The notes below the pieces were generated by a model that saw only the letters and a list, made by a program, of their open reading frames with translations, was not told where the DNA came from and did no database searches. A stretch of 52,993 nt of DNA from SAR202 cluster bacterium bin90 (GTDB lineage: Bacteria; Chloroflexota; Dehalococcoidia; Lucifugimonadales; JADFKI01), in NCBI GenBank assembly GCA_002238855.1, contig MPND01000024.1, positions 1 to 52,993 of the forward strand. Reading direction: 5' to 3'. A program made the translations under genes and the position numbers. Position 1 is the stretch's first letter. Each line of letters begins with the position of its first letter. Shown piece by piece: positions 25,541 to 35,700 of the stretch.

Positions 25541-26773
25541 CTAATGCGCATGGACACCCTCATTATCAAAGTGCCCACGAACCTGGTTTGAGCCCACGAA
25601 CTGGGATAATAGCCTGTAGTTCCCTCTTTCGTAGCGCACTCTACCCGCAATGATGGCGGGGTGAATGCCGAGTTCATATGCCATGTCAATGACTGCCATC
25701 GCGGTGGGGCGAGTCCTCACCAAGCTGTCTTCCCAGATTGACCGAGGAATCAGAGCTTCCTCCGCCCATTCATCCGCTTCAACCTCCTTGGAGCCGGCCC
25801 GCGTGCCCGGTGCCCCTCTAAGTGTATGGTCGTCGACAAAGCCATCGTCGCAGTGGTGGTCCAAGTGCAGACCTACGTGGGCCAACTCGTGCATCAGGCA
25901 GAACCAGAAATTGTCGATCCTGTCATACCTGAGCGTCAGACCAATAACCGGTCTCCCGTCCGCGAGTCTAAGGGCGGCGCCATCAAGGTACGTTCTACGA
26001 AGATGCGGTACGAATTCCAGCGCGATGCCATGGTGATTCAAATAGTCGCGGACCCGTATGGGGGCATCTTCATGCGGGCTATGCAGAGCAACGCTCCGCA
26101 TAAACTCAGGTGTCACCGTTCCTGGCATGTAGGCTCTGGAAAGTGGTCTTTCATTCGCAGTTGCCATTACCTGCCAGCACCAGGCCGTCAAGGCGAATTC
26201 ATCAGTCTTGGCATTTACTCGACGGTCGTCGTTTCGTCGGTAAAGGGGTGCCAAAGCTACCTCTTTGCCGCCGGCACGCTCAATCAGTCCTCGAATTAGC
26301 TCTTCGGCGTTGTCCTTGAGATTTTCGACATCAGGTATCCATCCGGCATTTGCCATAGGCCTCAGGGGGAATTTCACGGGATCAATATCCTCAAACGGAG
26401 TTTCGAAGGCAGCGCCGGGCTCCTGGAGAAGGACTTCCGCCGGAATGCCAAGATGATGATTCAGCGCACGCGCCATCGACATGGTCAGCTGTCGCTTACC
26501 GGCCAGAACCTCAGAGACCTTTGCCCGGCTACCCAGAAAGGCAACCAGGTCCCGAGGTTTCGTACCGGTCTGGTCCATATGGAATTCTAGGGCTGCACTC
26601 ACACTGGGCAGTCCAACAGGATGGTGCCTCTGCTCGTACAACTCCACGAGATCCACCAGGACGTCGTACTCATCACTGTCTGCGGTGCCCGGCTCCGCAT
26701 CAAATATCTCGTCAATCCTGGCAAGGGCTTCTTCGTAATCGCTCTCAGAGCGGATTGGCTTGATTACTGCCAT
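25541..26773 (-). CDS. HigA-type HTH fused to ImmA/IrrE metallopeptidase
   Basis: 410 residues. The N-terminal part (1-120) is a HigA-like antitoxin with an XRE helix-turn-helix (PRDLVAFLGSRAKVSEVLAGKRQL). The C-terminal part has the ImmA/IrrE zinc-peptidase motif MHELAHVGLH near residue 296 and a downstream acidic EVEADEWAEEAL as third ligand. The fusion could act as antitoxin for the HigB encoded just upstream and as a regulator that cleaves proteins in response to stress. In known CBASS operons, a separate HTH repressor (CapH) and ImmA-type protease (CapP) perform DNA-damage-triggered control; here both folds are in one chain. Two bases separate it from the toxin gene and 33 from cap9. A truncated copy of its N-terminus sits at 47548. 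Confidence 0.85.
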   Translation of the reverse strand: MAVIKPIRSESDYEEALARIDEIFDAEPGTADSDEYDVLVDLVELYEQRHHPVGLPSVSAALEFHMDQTGTKPRDLVAFLGSRAKVSEVLAGKRQLTMSMARALNHHLGIPAEVLLQEPGAAFETPFEDIDPVKFPLRPMANAGWIPDVENLKDNAEELIRGLIERAGGKEVALAPLYRRNDDRRVNAKTDEFALTAWCWQVMATANERPLSRAYMPGTVTPEFMRSVALHSPHEDAPIRVRDYLNHHGIALEFVPHLRRTYLDGAALRLADGRPVIGLTLRYDRIDNFWFCLMHELAHVGLHLDHHCDDGFVDDHTLRGAPGTRAGSKEVEADEWAEEALIPRSIWEDSLVRTRPTAMAVIDMAYELGIHPAIIAGRVRYERGNYRLLSQFVGSNQVRGHFDNEGVHAH

Positions 26774-26775
26774 GT

Positions 26776-27069
26776 CTATACCTCCTCTGCGCTTACCCGC
26801 TCGTATTCTGAATGAGTGCCGATAAATCGTATATAAACCACCTGTTTCCTGTAATTGACCCTCACGATCAAACGGTATCTACCGCCCCTGATTCTGAACA
26901 CGACGCGGCCACTCCCAACGATGCTGGCACGAGGGTACTGCCGGATAACTTTTTCGGGGCTATCCCAATCGGCCCTTCGAACAGCGGAGTGCCAAGCTTC
27001 TAGTGAATCTTTTGAGTCAGGATGCCTTTCCCAGAACTGACGAAGCGTTCGCTTTGCAATGATTCGCAC
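26776..27069 (-). CDS. higB: HigB-type toxin (RelE superfamily mRNA interferase)
   Basis: About 97 residues matching HigB: RIIAKRTLRQFWERHPDSKDSL, then WDSPEKVIRQYPRAS, GRVVFRIRGGRYRLIV and a terminal VVYIRFIGTHSEY. HigB toxins cut mRNA at the ribosome and are neutralised by HigA. The frame is open to a TTG at 27090; I favour the GTG at 27069, because homologues begin with M-x-I-I-A. The stop is two bases from the HigA-ImmA start, so the pair is coupled in the toxin-first order typical of higBA. Confidence 0.85.
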   Translation of the reverse strand: MRIIAKRTLRQFWERHPDSKDSLEAWHSAVRRADWDSPEKVIRQYPRASIVGSGRVVFRIRGGRYRLIVRVNYRKQVVYIRFIGTHSEYERVSAEEV

Positions 27070-27107
27070 AGTAGTCGTTAATGTTCCCAATTTAATCTAT
27101 TTGATAA

Positions 27108-27125
27108 GTGCTTCTATTTTAGCAC
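27108..27125. promoter_or_regulatory. candidate operator dyad upstream of higB
   Basis: GTGCT and AGCAC flank an 8-base AT-rich spacer, about 40 bases before the toxin start and in an AT-rich stretch that could hold a -10 box. Placement fits an antitoxin-bound autoregulatory operator, but the arms are only five bases, so it may be chance. Confidence 0.25.
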
Positions 27126-27195
27126 CTTTGGATCTGACTCACAACTTCAGGCTGAGCCAAACCACAGCGCAATATCGTGACACACTAGTGATCGA

Positions 27196-28164
27196 CTACA
27201 GAAACTTCTGACCGGCGTGGTCAGCAAATGCGTCCGCGTCACGGATGTATCTCATCACTGTCGACGGGTTGGTATGGCGGGTGACTGCCATTATCTTGTC
27301 TAGTCTGGCGTGATGAACGGCGGCGCTCGTAACGAAGCCTGCCCGCAAAGAATGCCCTGCAATGCCTCTCGGGTCCAATCCGATGAGCGCCGCGTAGTGT
27401 TTGACAATCCGAGGAATGTCGCTGTGATGTAGTTGCTTCCCTCGCAGACTTCCTCCCCTCTTCATGGTCTGGAACAAGGGTCCCTGTGTTACTCCCGAAC
27501 TGTCTAACCATGCGCGAAGACGGTAGATTGGACGAATCCCCATACCGTCCAATATCGCCACCCTGTGCCCTCTTCCTAACTGGTCGGTCTTCGAGTGGCG
27601 AATGGTCAGAAACATTCGGTCGGTGACATCTTCTTCTGACTCGAGAAAATCAACGTCATCAACTGTCAGATTGCACAACTCAGAGCGTCTCAACGCAGCT
27701 GCGAAGCCAATTGCGATGATGGCGGCATCTCTTCTTCCAATCGTTGTATTGGCACAAGCCCGAAGCATAGCTTCGATGTGATATTCTCTCAGAGCTTCCA
27801 CTTGGCGCCCTGCGGAGCCCTTCAAACGGGCCAGCCCCTTGAGCGTTCCACGCACGAGGGGGTGACTCGCTGGGGACGATTTTCCGGCGTCGGTGAATTT
27901 CTTGCTTATTGCGCTCTTGTAGAGCGTTACAGTGCCCATAGACAGTACCGCTCCGCTCTGCGGACTGGGGCGTGTCGCCAACTGCACGAAAAAACGTGCC
28001 ACGTCTTCAGGAGCGACGGACAGCGGGTCATCAAATTCCTCTGCTTCACAGAAGTCTAAGAAACGCTTCCAGCCTTTCTGATATGCAATGCGAGTGTTTG
28101 TGGACAGTTCTGATGACAGCACCTCATTGTGCATGTCCGCCTCGAATCCGACTAAGCTTTCCAT
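27196..28164 (-). CDS. tyrosine recombinase/integrase
   Basis: 322 residues from the ATG at 28164, chosen for its strong GGAGGGAG ribosome site five bases away. An N-terminal SAM-like DNA-binding region (SELSTNTRIAYQKGWKRFLDFC) is followed by the catalytic domain: R in AALRRSEL, K in RHSKTDQ, HxxR in GHSLRAGF, and H..Y in TRHTNPSTVMRYI. All catalytic residues appear present, so it should be active. Its start is only about 230 bases from a 40-base inverted repeat (28392-28431) shared with the methyltransferase gene, making it the natural candidate to catalyse that inversion. It may alternatively be a leftover integrase of the island. Confidence 0.9.
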   Translation of the reverse strand: MESLVGFEADMHNEVLSSELSTNTRIAYQKGWKRFLDFCEAEEFDDPLSVAPEDVARFFVQLATRPSPQSGAVLSMGTVTLYKSAISKKFTDAGKSSPASHPLVRGTLKGLARLKGSAGRQVEALREYHIEAMLRACANTTIGRRDAAIIAIGFAAALRRSELCNLTVDDVDFLESEEDVTDRMFLTIRHSKTDQLGRGHRVAILDGMGIRPIYRLRAWLDSSGVTQGPLFQTMKRGGSLRGKQLHHSDIPRIVKHYAALIGLDPRGIAGHSLRAGFVTSAAVHHARLDKIMAVTRHTNPSTVMRYIRDADAFADHAGQKFL

Positions 28165-28345
28165 TTTCTCCCTCCAAATATCTGGTGAATGTCGAACATG
28201 GATAGACTTCACCGTCTCAGAAGGGAAAGGGAAACTACAGCCACTTTCCACCCAGTTTCATTCTCCCGGGTTCGAGTTTCTTCGATAGAAACAGACTAAG
28301 TGCTGAGACCCGAATGGGATGTAAGAATGTCATCTGGGGCGTAAT

Positions 28346-29086
28346 GAGATTAACTACGGAATAAAGACGGGGTACAACAAAGCTTTCATCATCGATAACC
28401 AGACTAAGGAAGCACTTGTCGCCGAGGACCCTAGGTCAGATGAAGTTCTAAAACCAGTGCTCCGCGGTCGAGACATCCGACGCTATCAACCCGAATGGGC
28501 TGGGCAATGGCTAATTGACACTCATAATGGATACGAAGACTTACCCGCAATCGAAGTTGATGAATATCCTGCTGTTAAGGACCATCTTGACAACTTTTAT
28601 ACGCGACTAGAAAGGCGATACGACAAGGGTAGTACGCCTTACAATCTTCGTAATTGCTCTTACCACAGAGAGTTCGTTAAGGAAAAGCTTTTCTGGATCG
28701 ATCTAACAGAGGATGGCAGGTTTGCTTATGACGATGGCGAAATGTTCTGTGTAAATTCCGCATACATGATGACGGGAGATTCAATCAAATTCCTCTGTGC
28801 TGTGCTTAACTCAGACATCGTGACTTGGTTCATGCGGAGCAGTGCCCTAAATTCGGGAATGGGCACGACTAGGTGGGTGCGATTCACAGTTGAGCGTATT
28901 CCAGTTCCTATTATCGACACTATAAAGGCGCGGCCTTTTACCCAGCTTGTAGATAAGATATTGCAGGCCAAGAGCATCGAAGCAGATACGACGAAAATGG
29001 AAGCCGACCTGGATGAACTGGTCTATGCTTTGTACGGACTGACTGAGAGTGAAGTGATGGCAATTGAGGGCAAACTAAAGCCATAA
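28346..29086 (+). pseudogene. silent specificity-domain cassette (TaqI-like C-terminus)
   Basis: An open plus-strand frame with no start codon until an internal ATG at 28457. It reads a second version of the C-terminal specificity domain of the methyltransferase on the other strand: IDNQTKEALVAEDP, then LRGRDIRRYQPEWAG, GDSIKFLCAVLNSDIV, SGMGTTRWVRFTVERIP, and a final LYGLTESEVMAIE. A TAA stop lies upstream at about 28323 in the same frame, so it has no methylase part. The middle part differs strongly from the active gene, as expected for a different DNA target. It ends 50 bases from the stop of the convergent methyltransferase gene. I read it as a stored recognition domain rather than mere decay, because the frame is intact over about 245 codons. 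Confidence 0.75.
28392..28431 (+). repeat. left arm of a perfect 40-base inverted repeat
   Basis: Identical in inverted orientation to 29819-29858. It codes for IDNQTKEALVAEDP in the cassette. The match falls off sharply on the distal side, where the recognition domains diverge, and more gradually on the other side. Confidence 0.9.
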
Positions 29087-29136
29087 GTCTTCAATAATCC
29101 AATGACAGAGGAACGTCATACCAAACTCTAGTAGGT

Positions 29137-32100
29137 CTATGGGCGTTGATCTACTACGGAAATCTCTGAGGGAGTTAATCCGAATAGTTTGTACACTTTC
29201 TCGTCAATTCTTGCCTCTGTCTCTGACGTATCTGAATCTGGTTGACCTCCCTTTAACATCAATATCCCATCCACCAATTTGGCGAAGGATTGCTGCCTTC
29301 GAACGCTAAGTCTCGGTATTGGCAAGCGTTCGACATATACCTTCTTCCAGCGCAACGTCCCCATCCCTGAAGTTGGGGCAACCTTTTCTAAGAACCAACG
29401 AATCAGCTTGGAGTTCAATACGGCACAGAGGTACTTGATGGATTCACCCGTAAGTAAGAACGTCGTGGCTTCCCCATAAAATCCGCTATTGTCGTAGGCG
29501 AACCGGCCATCATTGACAAGCTCAATCCAGAGCAGTTTCTCCTTAGTGAAATCTTCGTGGTAAGCGCACGTATCCTGTAATTCATACCACGCATGCCGAG
29601 TTTTCTTTCTGGATTTAGTTCCGTCGGGAAGCGTCTTTCCGGCTTGTTCCAAACGTGCTTTACCAAAACGTATTAAATGGTGTTTGACCGCAGAATAGTC
29701 CTCGATGCTGAGTCCAAGACTGGGAAATGTTGCTATCAACCATAACCCGGGCCATTGTGCTTGGTAACGGCTTATGTCTCGCCCTCGCACAACGGGCTTG
29801 ATGATCTCAGACACATTCGGGTCCTCGGCGACAAGTGCTTCCTTAGTCTGGTTATCGACGATAAAAGCATCGTTGCATCCGGTAGTTATTCCTCGATAAA
29901 TCTCAATATCCCATTCTTTCAGCGGCGTGCCGACGGCGTACATCTTGTCCATGATGCTCTGCTCGGTGCGAGACAGAATGCTCCACGGCGCTTCGCCTTG
30001 TGGGCGTACCTCGCCCCACGCGTCGGGGGCGGGTGGGAACTCTCTGTCGGGGAGCCTGTCCACATCCACCGCGCTGACGGCGGACGACGCCTCACTGACT
30101 CTACCCTCTCGCGCTAGCAAGATGCTGGAATCGACGATAGCTGCCTCGAATATATCCTTGCCCATCTCCAGCAGACGCAGCGGCATGTGGCGTTCAGCGA
30201 AATACCGGCGCGTGGATTTGCCATACTCGGCCTTTAGCCAGCTGTTGGATGTAATGTACGCCACCAGTCCAGTGGACGGCGTGAGCAGGCGGCAGCCACG
30301 CTCGTAGAATAGTTGGTATATATCGCCGGTGCTTGCGAATGTCTGGTAACCGGCATCCTTATATAGTTGTCTCAGCTTGCCGCCATCCTTCTGCAACTGG
30401 ATGTAAGGCGGATTGCCGATTACCACATCAAATCCGCCGGAGACGCCGAACATGTACTCCGGATCGAACCAGTCCGCGCTGGCGTTCTGATCGTAAGGGT
30501 CCCATGAGGCTATCTTGTCGGCGTCTTCCGATTCCCATCCGCTTTGCGTCAACTCTGCGGCGATGCTCTCACGCAGCCTCTTATCAACCCTACGATACTT
30601 GGACTTCACGGCGCGCGTATTCGCATGGAAGTGTTTCTCCCGGTTCTCCTGAAGCTCGACCTGCAAGCGTATAATGGGTTGAGGCGGCAGATGGCCTTGC
30701 AAACTTCGCAAGCTCAACAAGGTGTTTGCGGCGATGAAACGAGTCTCCAGATTGGGCAGGGGCTTGATGCCGTAGTTCTCTGTCGTATAATCCGGCTGCT
30801 GCTCGATGGCGAGCGAGATGAAGAAGCGCAGCTTGGCTATCTGTGTGGCCACCGGCTGTATGTCCACGCCATAAATGCTGTTCTGTATAAGGTGCAGCTT
30901 CCGCCCGAAGTCGGAATCACGGTACTTTTCAAATGTGCCGCTTATCTCTTTCAGTTCGGCATCCCGCTCTTCCTGGTTCGTTGCTTCCTCATACGCGGCT
31001 TCGGACCTCTTAATCGCCCGTTCCCTTTGTAATCGTTCCCAGAAGCGATTGTCCGTATCAAGACGACGCAGCGCGAGCGTGAGTTTGTGAAGCATAGACA
31101 TGGGGAAGGCACCCGAACCCACTGCCGGATCAAGTATCTTGACTTGCGCAATGGCGTGCACCACCGCTTCGCGCTCAGCTGCCGTGAACAGATCGTCAGC
31201 GTCGTCGAAAGCGTCCGAGTGGTCAAGCAGGTAACGCAGCCTGTCCTGCATCCAGTTGCCATCTCCATCGGCGGATTGCACGATTTCGGAAAGCGACGCA
31301 ACGAGTGCTTCGTCAACCATGTAGTCCACAACCACGCGCGGCGTGTAGTACGAGCCGGTCTGCCTGCGAGCGGTTTCGCGAGTCTCCGGGACGTTGGCGG
31401 CGAGCAGGTTCTCAAACACTTTGCCTAGTAGTTCGGGGTCGAGCGCAACCTCCTGCTCGGCAGGCGTGTTCTCCTCGACCGTGAACTTGTAACGGTTGAA
31501 TAGGTCTATCAGCCCCGGCTCCTGCCTGTCAGGGTCGAAGAACAGACGATTCGGGATCGACAGCATCCCGTATTCTTTACTTCTGCGTCTAGTGATGTTG
31601 TCGCTGAAGCAGTCGATGCGCCATCCCCCTTCGCCAGTGGCGGCTTCGCTGTCTAGACAATCGAATAGCCCTCCGTTGATGAACGGCGTTCGCTTGAACA
31701 GGTCCCTCAGCTCATCAGGGTCCACGATTTCGGACTCGTATCGGTAGAGTGAGAAGTTTCGATACGTTGAGTTGTCCTGTTTGCTGAAGTCGCGTTCCTT
31801 AATCTCGGTGTTCAGAGTGGCGAAAAAGAGGTTTTGCAGCACGGCTCGGTAGTACGAGTCGCCGTTGTCACTGTCGTAATCGCGCAGCAGTCCTTTCACT
31901 TTCGGTTCGGTGAACAGTTCCTCAGCTATCAGACCCTTCTCCTTGATGAACCAGACGAACAACATCCGTGTTATGAGCCTGATGACGTGCTCCTGCGGCT
32001 CCTGCGTGCGCACCTCGCCTGTGGGGAAACGGGCGTCCTTTACAGCGCGCTCAAACCAAGCGAACAGATCGCGGTAGAAGCGGCGGTTCAGCGCCTCGGT

Positions 32101-32784
32101 GTCTAGCGCGTCTAGCCACGCAGCGAGCAGTCCATCAAAGTTGCGATGCTTGTCGTGCGTATCCATCCATTGAAGCCGGTCGTCGAGCGACAGATCGGCC
32201 AAGATGTCTTGATGGGCGCGGTGCGGGGCTGCTGGGTCTATCTCGCGTATCAGCCGAACATCGCCGAGCACCTGCCGGTTCGTCTGCGTCTTGCTCCTTC
32301 TGCGATGGACGAACGCGATCGAGAGCAGGCCAGACTCCGTGCGGAACAGCATGACCGTGGGCGCGACGGCGATGCGTCTGTTCACCTCACGCGTGAACTC
32401 TGCATAGCGGTGGCGCGAGTAACTTTCTCCTTTAAGCGTTACGGCGGCGAACAGGAAGCTGCGCGCATTGCCCGTGTCGAACTCCGTATCCGCAAACAGA
32501 GTGGGGTTCGTGGACGCCTCAATTTCCGTGTCGGTAACCTGAAAGAGTATCTTCACGCTATTGGCGTGCTCGCGGAAGCGCCTCTCCGTCTGCGTGTTCG
32601 GGTTACGCGCCGGCAATGCCCTGATGAAATCGTTCACATCACTGGACATCGTAAGTCGGCGTTCGCTACGATAGCCAAGGGCTGAAAGCAGGTGCTCCGC
32701 CTCGGCGCCGAAGTCGCCAACGCCAATTGTGTTCAGCGCGTCAGTAACTCCCTGACTGAGAACATTGTCGGTTGCCGTAGTCAT
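29137..32784 (-). CDS. Eco57I-class adenine DNA methyltransferase with TaqI-like specificity domain
   Basis: 1215 residues from the ATG at 32784, which overlaps the upstream stop as ATGA. The methylase core has SAM motif I ILDPAVGSGAFPMSML near 548 and catalytic NPPY (GNPPYIQLQK) near 788, preceded by SYYTPRVVVDYMVDE near 455, all typical of class I N6-adenine methylases of COG1002/type IIG. The C-terminal 250 residues are a TaqI-like target-recognition domain (GRDISRYQAQWPG, GESIKYLCAVLNSK, SGMGTLRW). No clear nuclease motif is visible at the N-terminus; the nuclease is probably the PLD domain of the partner helicase. The 40-base repeat at 29819-29858 marks where the recognition domain could be exchanged with the cassette downstream. 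Confidence 0.85.
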   Translation of the reverse strand: MTTATDNVLSQGVTDALNTIGVGDFGAEAEHLLSALGYRSERRLTMSSDVNDFIRALPARNPNTQTERRFREHANSVKILFQVTDTEIEASTNPTLFADTEFDTGNARSFLFAAVTLKGESYSRHRYAEFTREVNRRIAVAPTVMLFRTESGLLSIAFVHRRRSKTQTNRQVLGDVRLIREIDPAAPHRAHQDILADLSLDDRLQWMDTHDKHRNFDGLLAAWLDALDTEALNRRFYRDLFAWFERAVKDARFPTGEVRTQEPQEHVIRLITRMLFVWFIKEKGLIAEELFTEPKVKGLLRDYDSDNGDSYYRAVLQNLFFATLNTEIKERDFSKQDNSTYRNFSLYRYESEIVDPDELRDLFKRTPFINGGLFDCLDSEAATGEGGWRIDCFSDNITRRRSKEYGMLSIPNRLFFDPDRQEPGLIDLFNRYKFTVEENTPAEQEVALDPELLGKVFENLLAANVPETRETARRQTGSYYTPRVVVDYMVDEALVASLSEIVQSADGDGNWMQDRLRYLLDHSDAFDDADDLFTAAEREAVVHAIAQVKILDPAVGSGAFPMSMLHKLTLALRRLDTDNRFWERLQRERAIKRSEAAYEEATNQEERDAELKEISGTFEKYRDSDFGRKLHLIQNSIYGVDIQPVATQIAKLRFFISLAIEQQPDYTTENYGIKPLPNLETRFIAANTLLSLRSLQGHLPPQPIIRLQVELQENREKHFHANTRAVKSKYRRVDKRLRESIAAELTQSGWESEDADKIASWDPYDQNASADWFDPEYMFGVSGGFDVVIGNPPYIQLQKDGGKLRQLYKDAGYQTFASTGDIYQLFYERGCRLLTPSTGLVAYITSNSWLKAEYGKSTRRYFAERHMPLRLLEMGKDIFEAAIVDSSILLAREGRVSEASSAVSAVDVDRLPDREFPPAPDAWGEVRPQGEAPWSILSRTEQSIMDKMYAVGTPLKEWDIEIYRGITTGCNDAFIVDNQTKEALVAEDPNVSEIIKPVVRGRDISRYQAQWPGLWLIATFPSLGLSIEDYSAVKHHLIRFGKARLEQAGKTLPDGTKSRKKTRHAWYELQDTCAYHEDFTKEKLLWIELVNDGRFAYDNSGFYGEATTFLLTGESIKYLCAVLNSKLIRWFLEKVAPTSGMGTLRWKKVYVERLPIPRLSVRRQQSFAKLVDGILMLKGGQPDSDTSETEARIDEKVYKLFGLTPSEISVVDQRP
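29819..29858 (-). repeat. right arm of the 40-base inverted repeat
   Basis: Lies inside the methyltransferase gene and encodes the same peptide in the same frame as the left arm. Inversion of the 1387 bases between the arms would join the methylase body to the cassette's recognition domain in frame. Confidence 0.9.
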
Positions 32785-35700
32785 GCTCGCTCCTTGATGA
32801 CCAGCCATGTAACCAGCTCAAAATCTTCCGCATCGCGTGGGGTTTCGGACTCCATTGGCAGCTTGAGGTCGCCGCCCGCGCCGTTGATGCCCAGCCCGCT
32901 CACCAGCGTTTCGTCGAAGTCTTGTCTGATGCTGGTGATGGCGGTGCTCAGCAGGCTGTCGTAGTGTGACATGTCTCTGCCCCTGTCGGTCTCATGGTCA
33001 AAGGCATCGCAAAGACGGGTGATGACTTTCGTATTTCCCGCTGCTACCGCCTCGAATGCGTCCAGTACGCGACGTGCGCTGACGCAGCCGTAGCGAATAT
33101 CGCCGCCGTCGCGCACATAGACGAAGTAAAAGGGATGCACGGGGCTTGCCACGCGCTGTCCTGGATCTTCCGCGGCGTTGCGCTGCCTCAAGAAAAATAT
33201 AACGCCGGGACTTATCGCACCTTCGGTGACCGCGTATATGCCGGGCGGCATTTTCTCCAGCTTGTCCCTGTTGCGCTCCAGATACCGCAGCAACTGCGTG
33301 AGGAAATGGTCGAGCGTGAAGTCGCTCATCACGGGCGTGTCGGCCAGATCGTCCATGTCCGCGACCTCCTCGATGATGCGTCGCGTCTGCTCGTCTCTAA
33401 AGCGCCGTTCCTGCTCCGCTTCCCGCTCCATAGTGTCAGTGTCAGTGTCAAGAAGATTATCGTCGCCGCTCGCCGACACATCCGCTATCGCCATCCGCGC
33501 ATAAACTCGATTCTGAAGCTTCAAGTAGGCGTCCATATCGCTCGTAGGCCAGTAGTTTATCATCCGCACGCTGTCGTACTTGCTGCCGATGCGGTCTATG
33601 CGCCCGAAACGCTGCACCAGACGCACCGGATTCCAGTGGATGTCGTAGTTCAGCACAGTATCGCAGTCTTGAAGGTTCTGCCCTTCGGAGATGCAGTCAG
33701 TGGCTATCAGCAGGTCGATTTCGTCGGCCCCGCTGCTGTCGCCATCCCCGGCGCGGTTGCGCGCTACGGGCGCGAAGTTGGACAGGATTGTATTAAAGTC
33801 GTTGCCTCCGAACGTCGCGCGCGTCTCGTCGCCCGAGACCATCGCCATGTTCAATCCCAGTTGCTCCGACTGCTCTCTTAAGTTGTCGTACAAATACATC
33901 GCTGTGTCCTTGAACGTAGTGAACACGAGCAGTTTGCGGTTCTGCCTGTTCTCGTGGCCTGGAGTAGGGTTCGCCGCTCGCTCTGCTATGTCCGCCCTAA
34001 TCTGACGCAGTTTACCGTCCCTGTCCGTGTCGATTGCGGCGATCCGTTGATACACGCCGTCAAGCACCTTTTTGTCCTCCAGCAGGTCAGCCCGCCAGCG
34101 TGGGATGTCCATTTCGGACAGACGGTACGGGCGCTTACCCCTACCAATGAGCAAGTCTTCATCGTCTGCATCGTCCTCGCCTTCCACAGGGCTGGTGTCG
34201 TCGTCCAGCGAGGCGTCGCCGCTATCCGACTCGTAGCGCTCGAATTTGTCTAGCAAGTCATCTATCTTGCCGATGGTGCGTCTGAGCGTGAGCGTGAGTG
34301 AGTACGCCGAGCTTTCGAGGCGCTTCAGGAAGTTAGTGCGCATCATCCCAACGAGGTAGTATTCCCGATTCTGCTGGGCGTCTTTAGTCGTTAAATCATC
34401 GAATGGCAATTGCTCCGACCTGTCTGCACCTTTCAGATACTCCGACGGGCGATACTGACGAAGCTGGAACCTGCCTATGTGCTCGGAAAGCTCTTCGTAG
34501 GACAGTTCACCTCGCAGGTCGGTGTCCGGATAGTGATTCACCGGCTTTTCCCGCGTGGGGAACTTGCCTATGCGCTCCATCTCGTCGGCATAGAAACGCT
34601 GCACCTGACGTCGGGAGCGTGCGATGGACACCCCCGAAAGCAGACGCAGGAAGTCCGCGCCGAGTCTGTCTAGAAGTTCTTCCTTGTCTCGGCGTGCCGT
34701 GCCGTGCTGCGCCTCTTCCCAATGCTTAAACTCCGCCTGCGCGTTTCTCATCACGGAATTGATGTCACGCACGCCGAGGCTGTGGGCGAATTTGTCCTCG
34801 TGACCCTCCGTCATCAGATATATCTGGTTACGAAGGTCTAACAACGAAGTGTTCACAGGCGTTGCGGACAGCATCAGTACCTTGGTCTGCGCGCCCTGAG
34901 AGATTATCTCGTCTAACAACTTCCGGTAACGCTTACCCTCGCTGTTTCGGAAGTTGTGCGACTCGTCGATTACTACGAGGCCGTAACTGCTCCAGTTGAA
35001 GTTGGCAAGGTCGATGCCGGTTCTGGTAGTGCCACTGTCCCGCGACAGATCGGTGTGCGCCAGCAGCGTATACCCGAAGCGATCTTTGATGAAGGGGTTC
35101 TGAGAATGTCCAAAATTGGCTGGGTATAGTTGCCAATTACCTAGGAGCTTGCTGGGGCAGAGCACTAATACTTGCCTGTTGTGCAGCTCGAAGTATTTGA
35201 TAACCGCGAGCGCAGTGTATGTCTTGCCCAGTCCCACGCTGTCCGCAAGGATGCAGCCGTTGTGCTCTCGTAACCTTGCGATGATGCTCTTGGCTCCGTC
35301 TCGTTGAAAGCCGTAGAGTGCTTTCCAAATCTTTTTGTCGTGGAGACCTGTGGCAGGTATGCCTTCGTCGCCCGCTGCCCTCGCCTCAATCTCCTTGCGA
35401 AACAGCTCATACAGCGTCTTGTAGTACACATCATCCGGCGAGTGGTCTCTGCCCACGCGCTCCAATGCTTCTATCACCTGTTGCTTCACATCTTCTGTGC
35501 GAGTCTCGTCGCTCCACAGACGGTCGAACCAGTCTTGCAGCTCGGTGATCGTATCAGCGTCCGTTGTCGCGAGGTTGATTTCGAGATTGGAGCGCCTACC
35601 CTCTCCCAACCCGCTTTTCGTGAAGTTCGAGCTGCCTACGATGCCGCTACGAGTCGCGCTGGCCGCTCCGCTAAGGTACATCTTGCCGTGCAAGAAGTTC

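Noticed and set aside
28267..28290. tRNA-like CCGGGTTCGAGT motif near the recombinase (possible att site)
   Set aside because: No matching acceptor or T-stem pairing could be drawn; a second such motif near 52972 also fails to fold, so neither is a tRNA end I can support.
29125..29160. Stem-loop between the convergent methylase and cassette as a terminator
   Set aside because: A nine-base imperfect stem exists, but it overlaps the methylase stop codons and has no T run.
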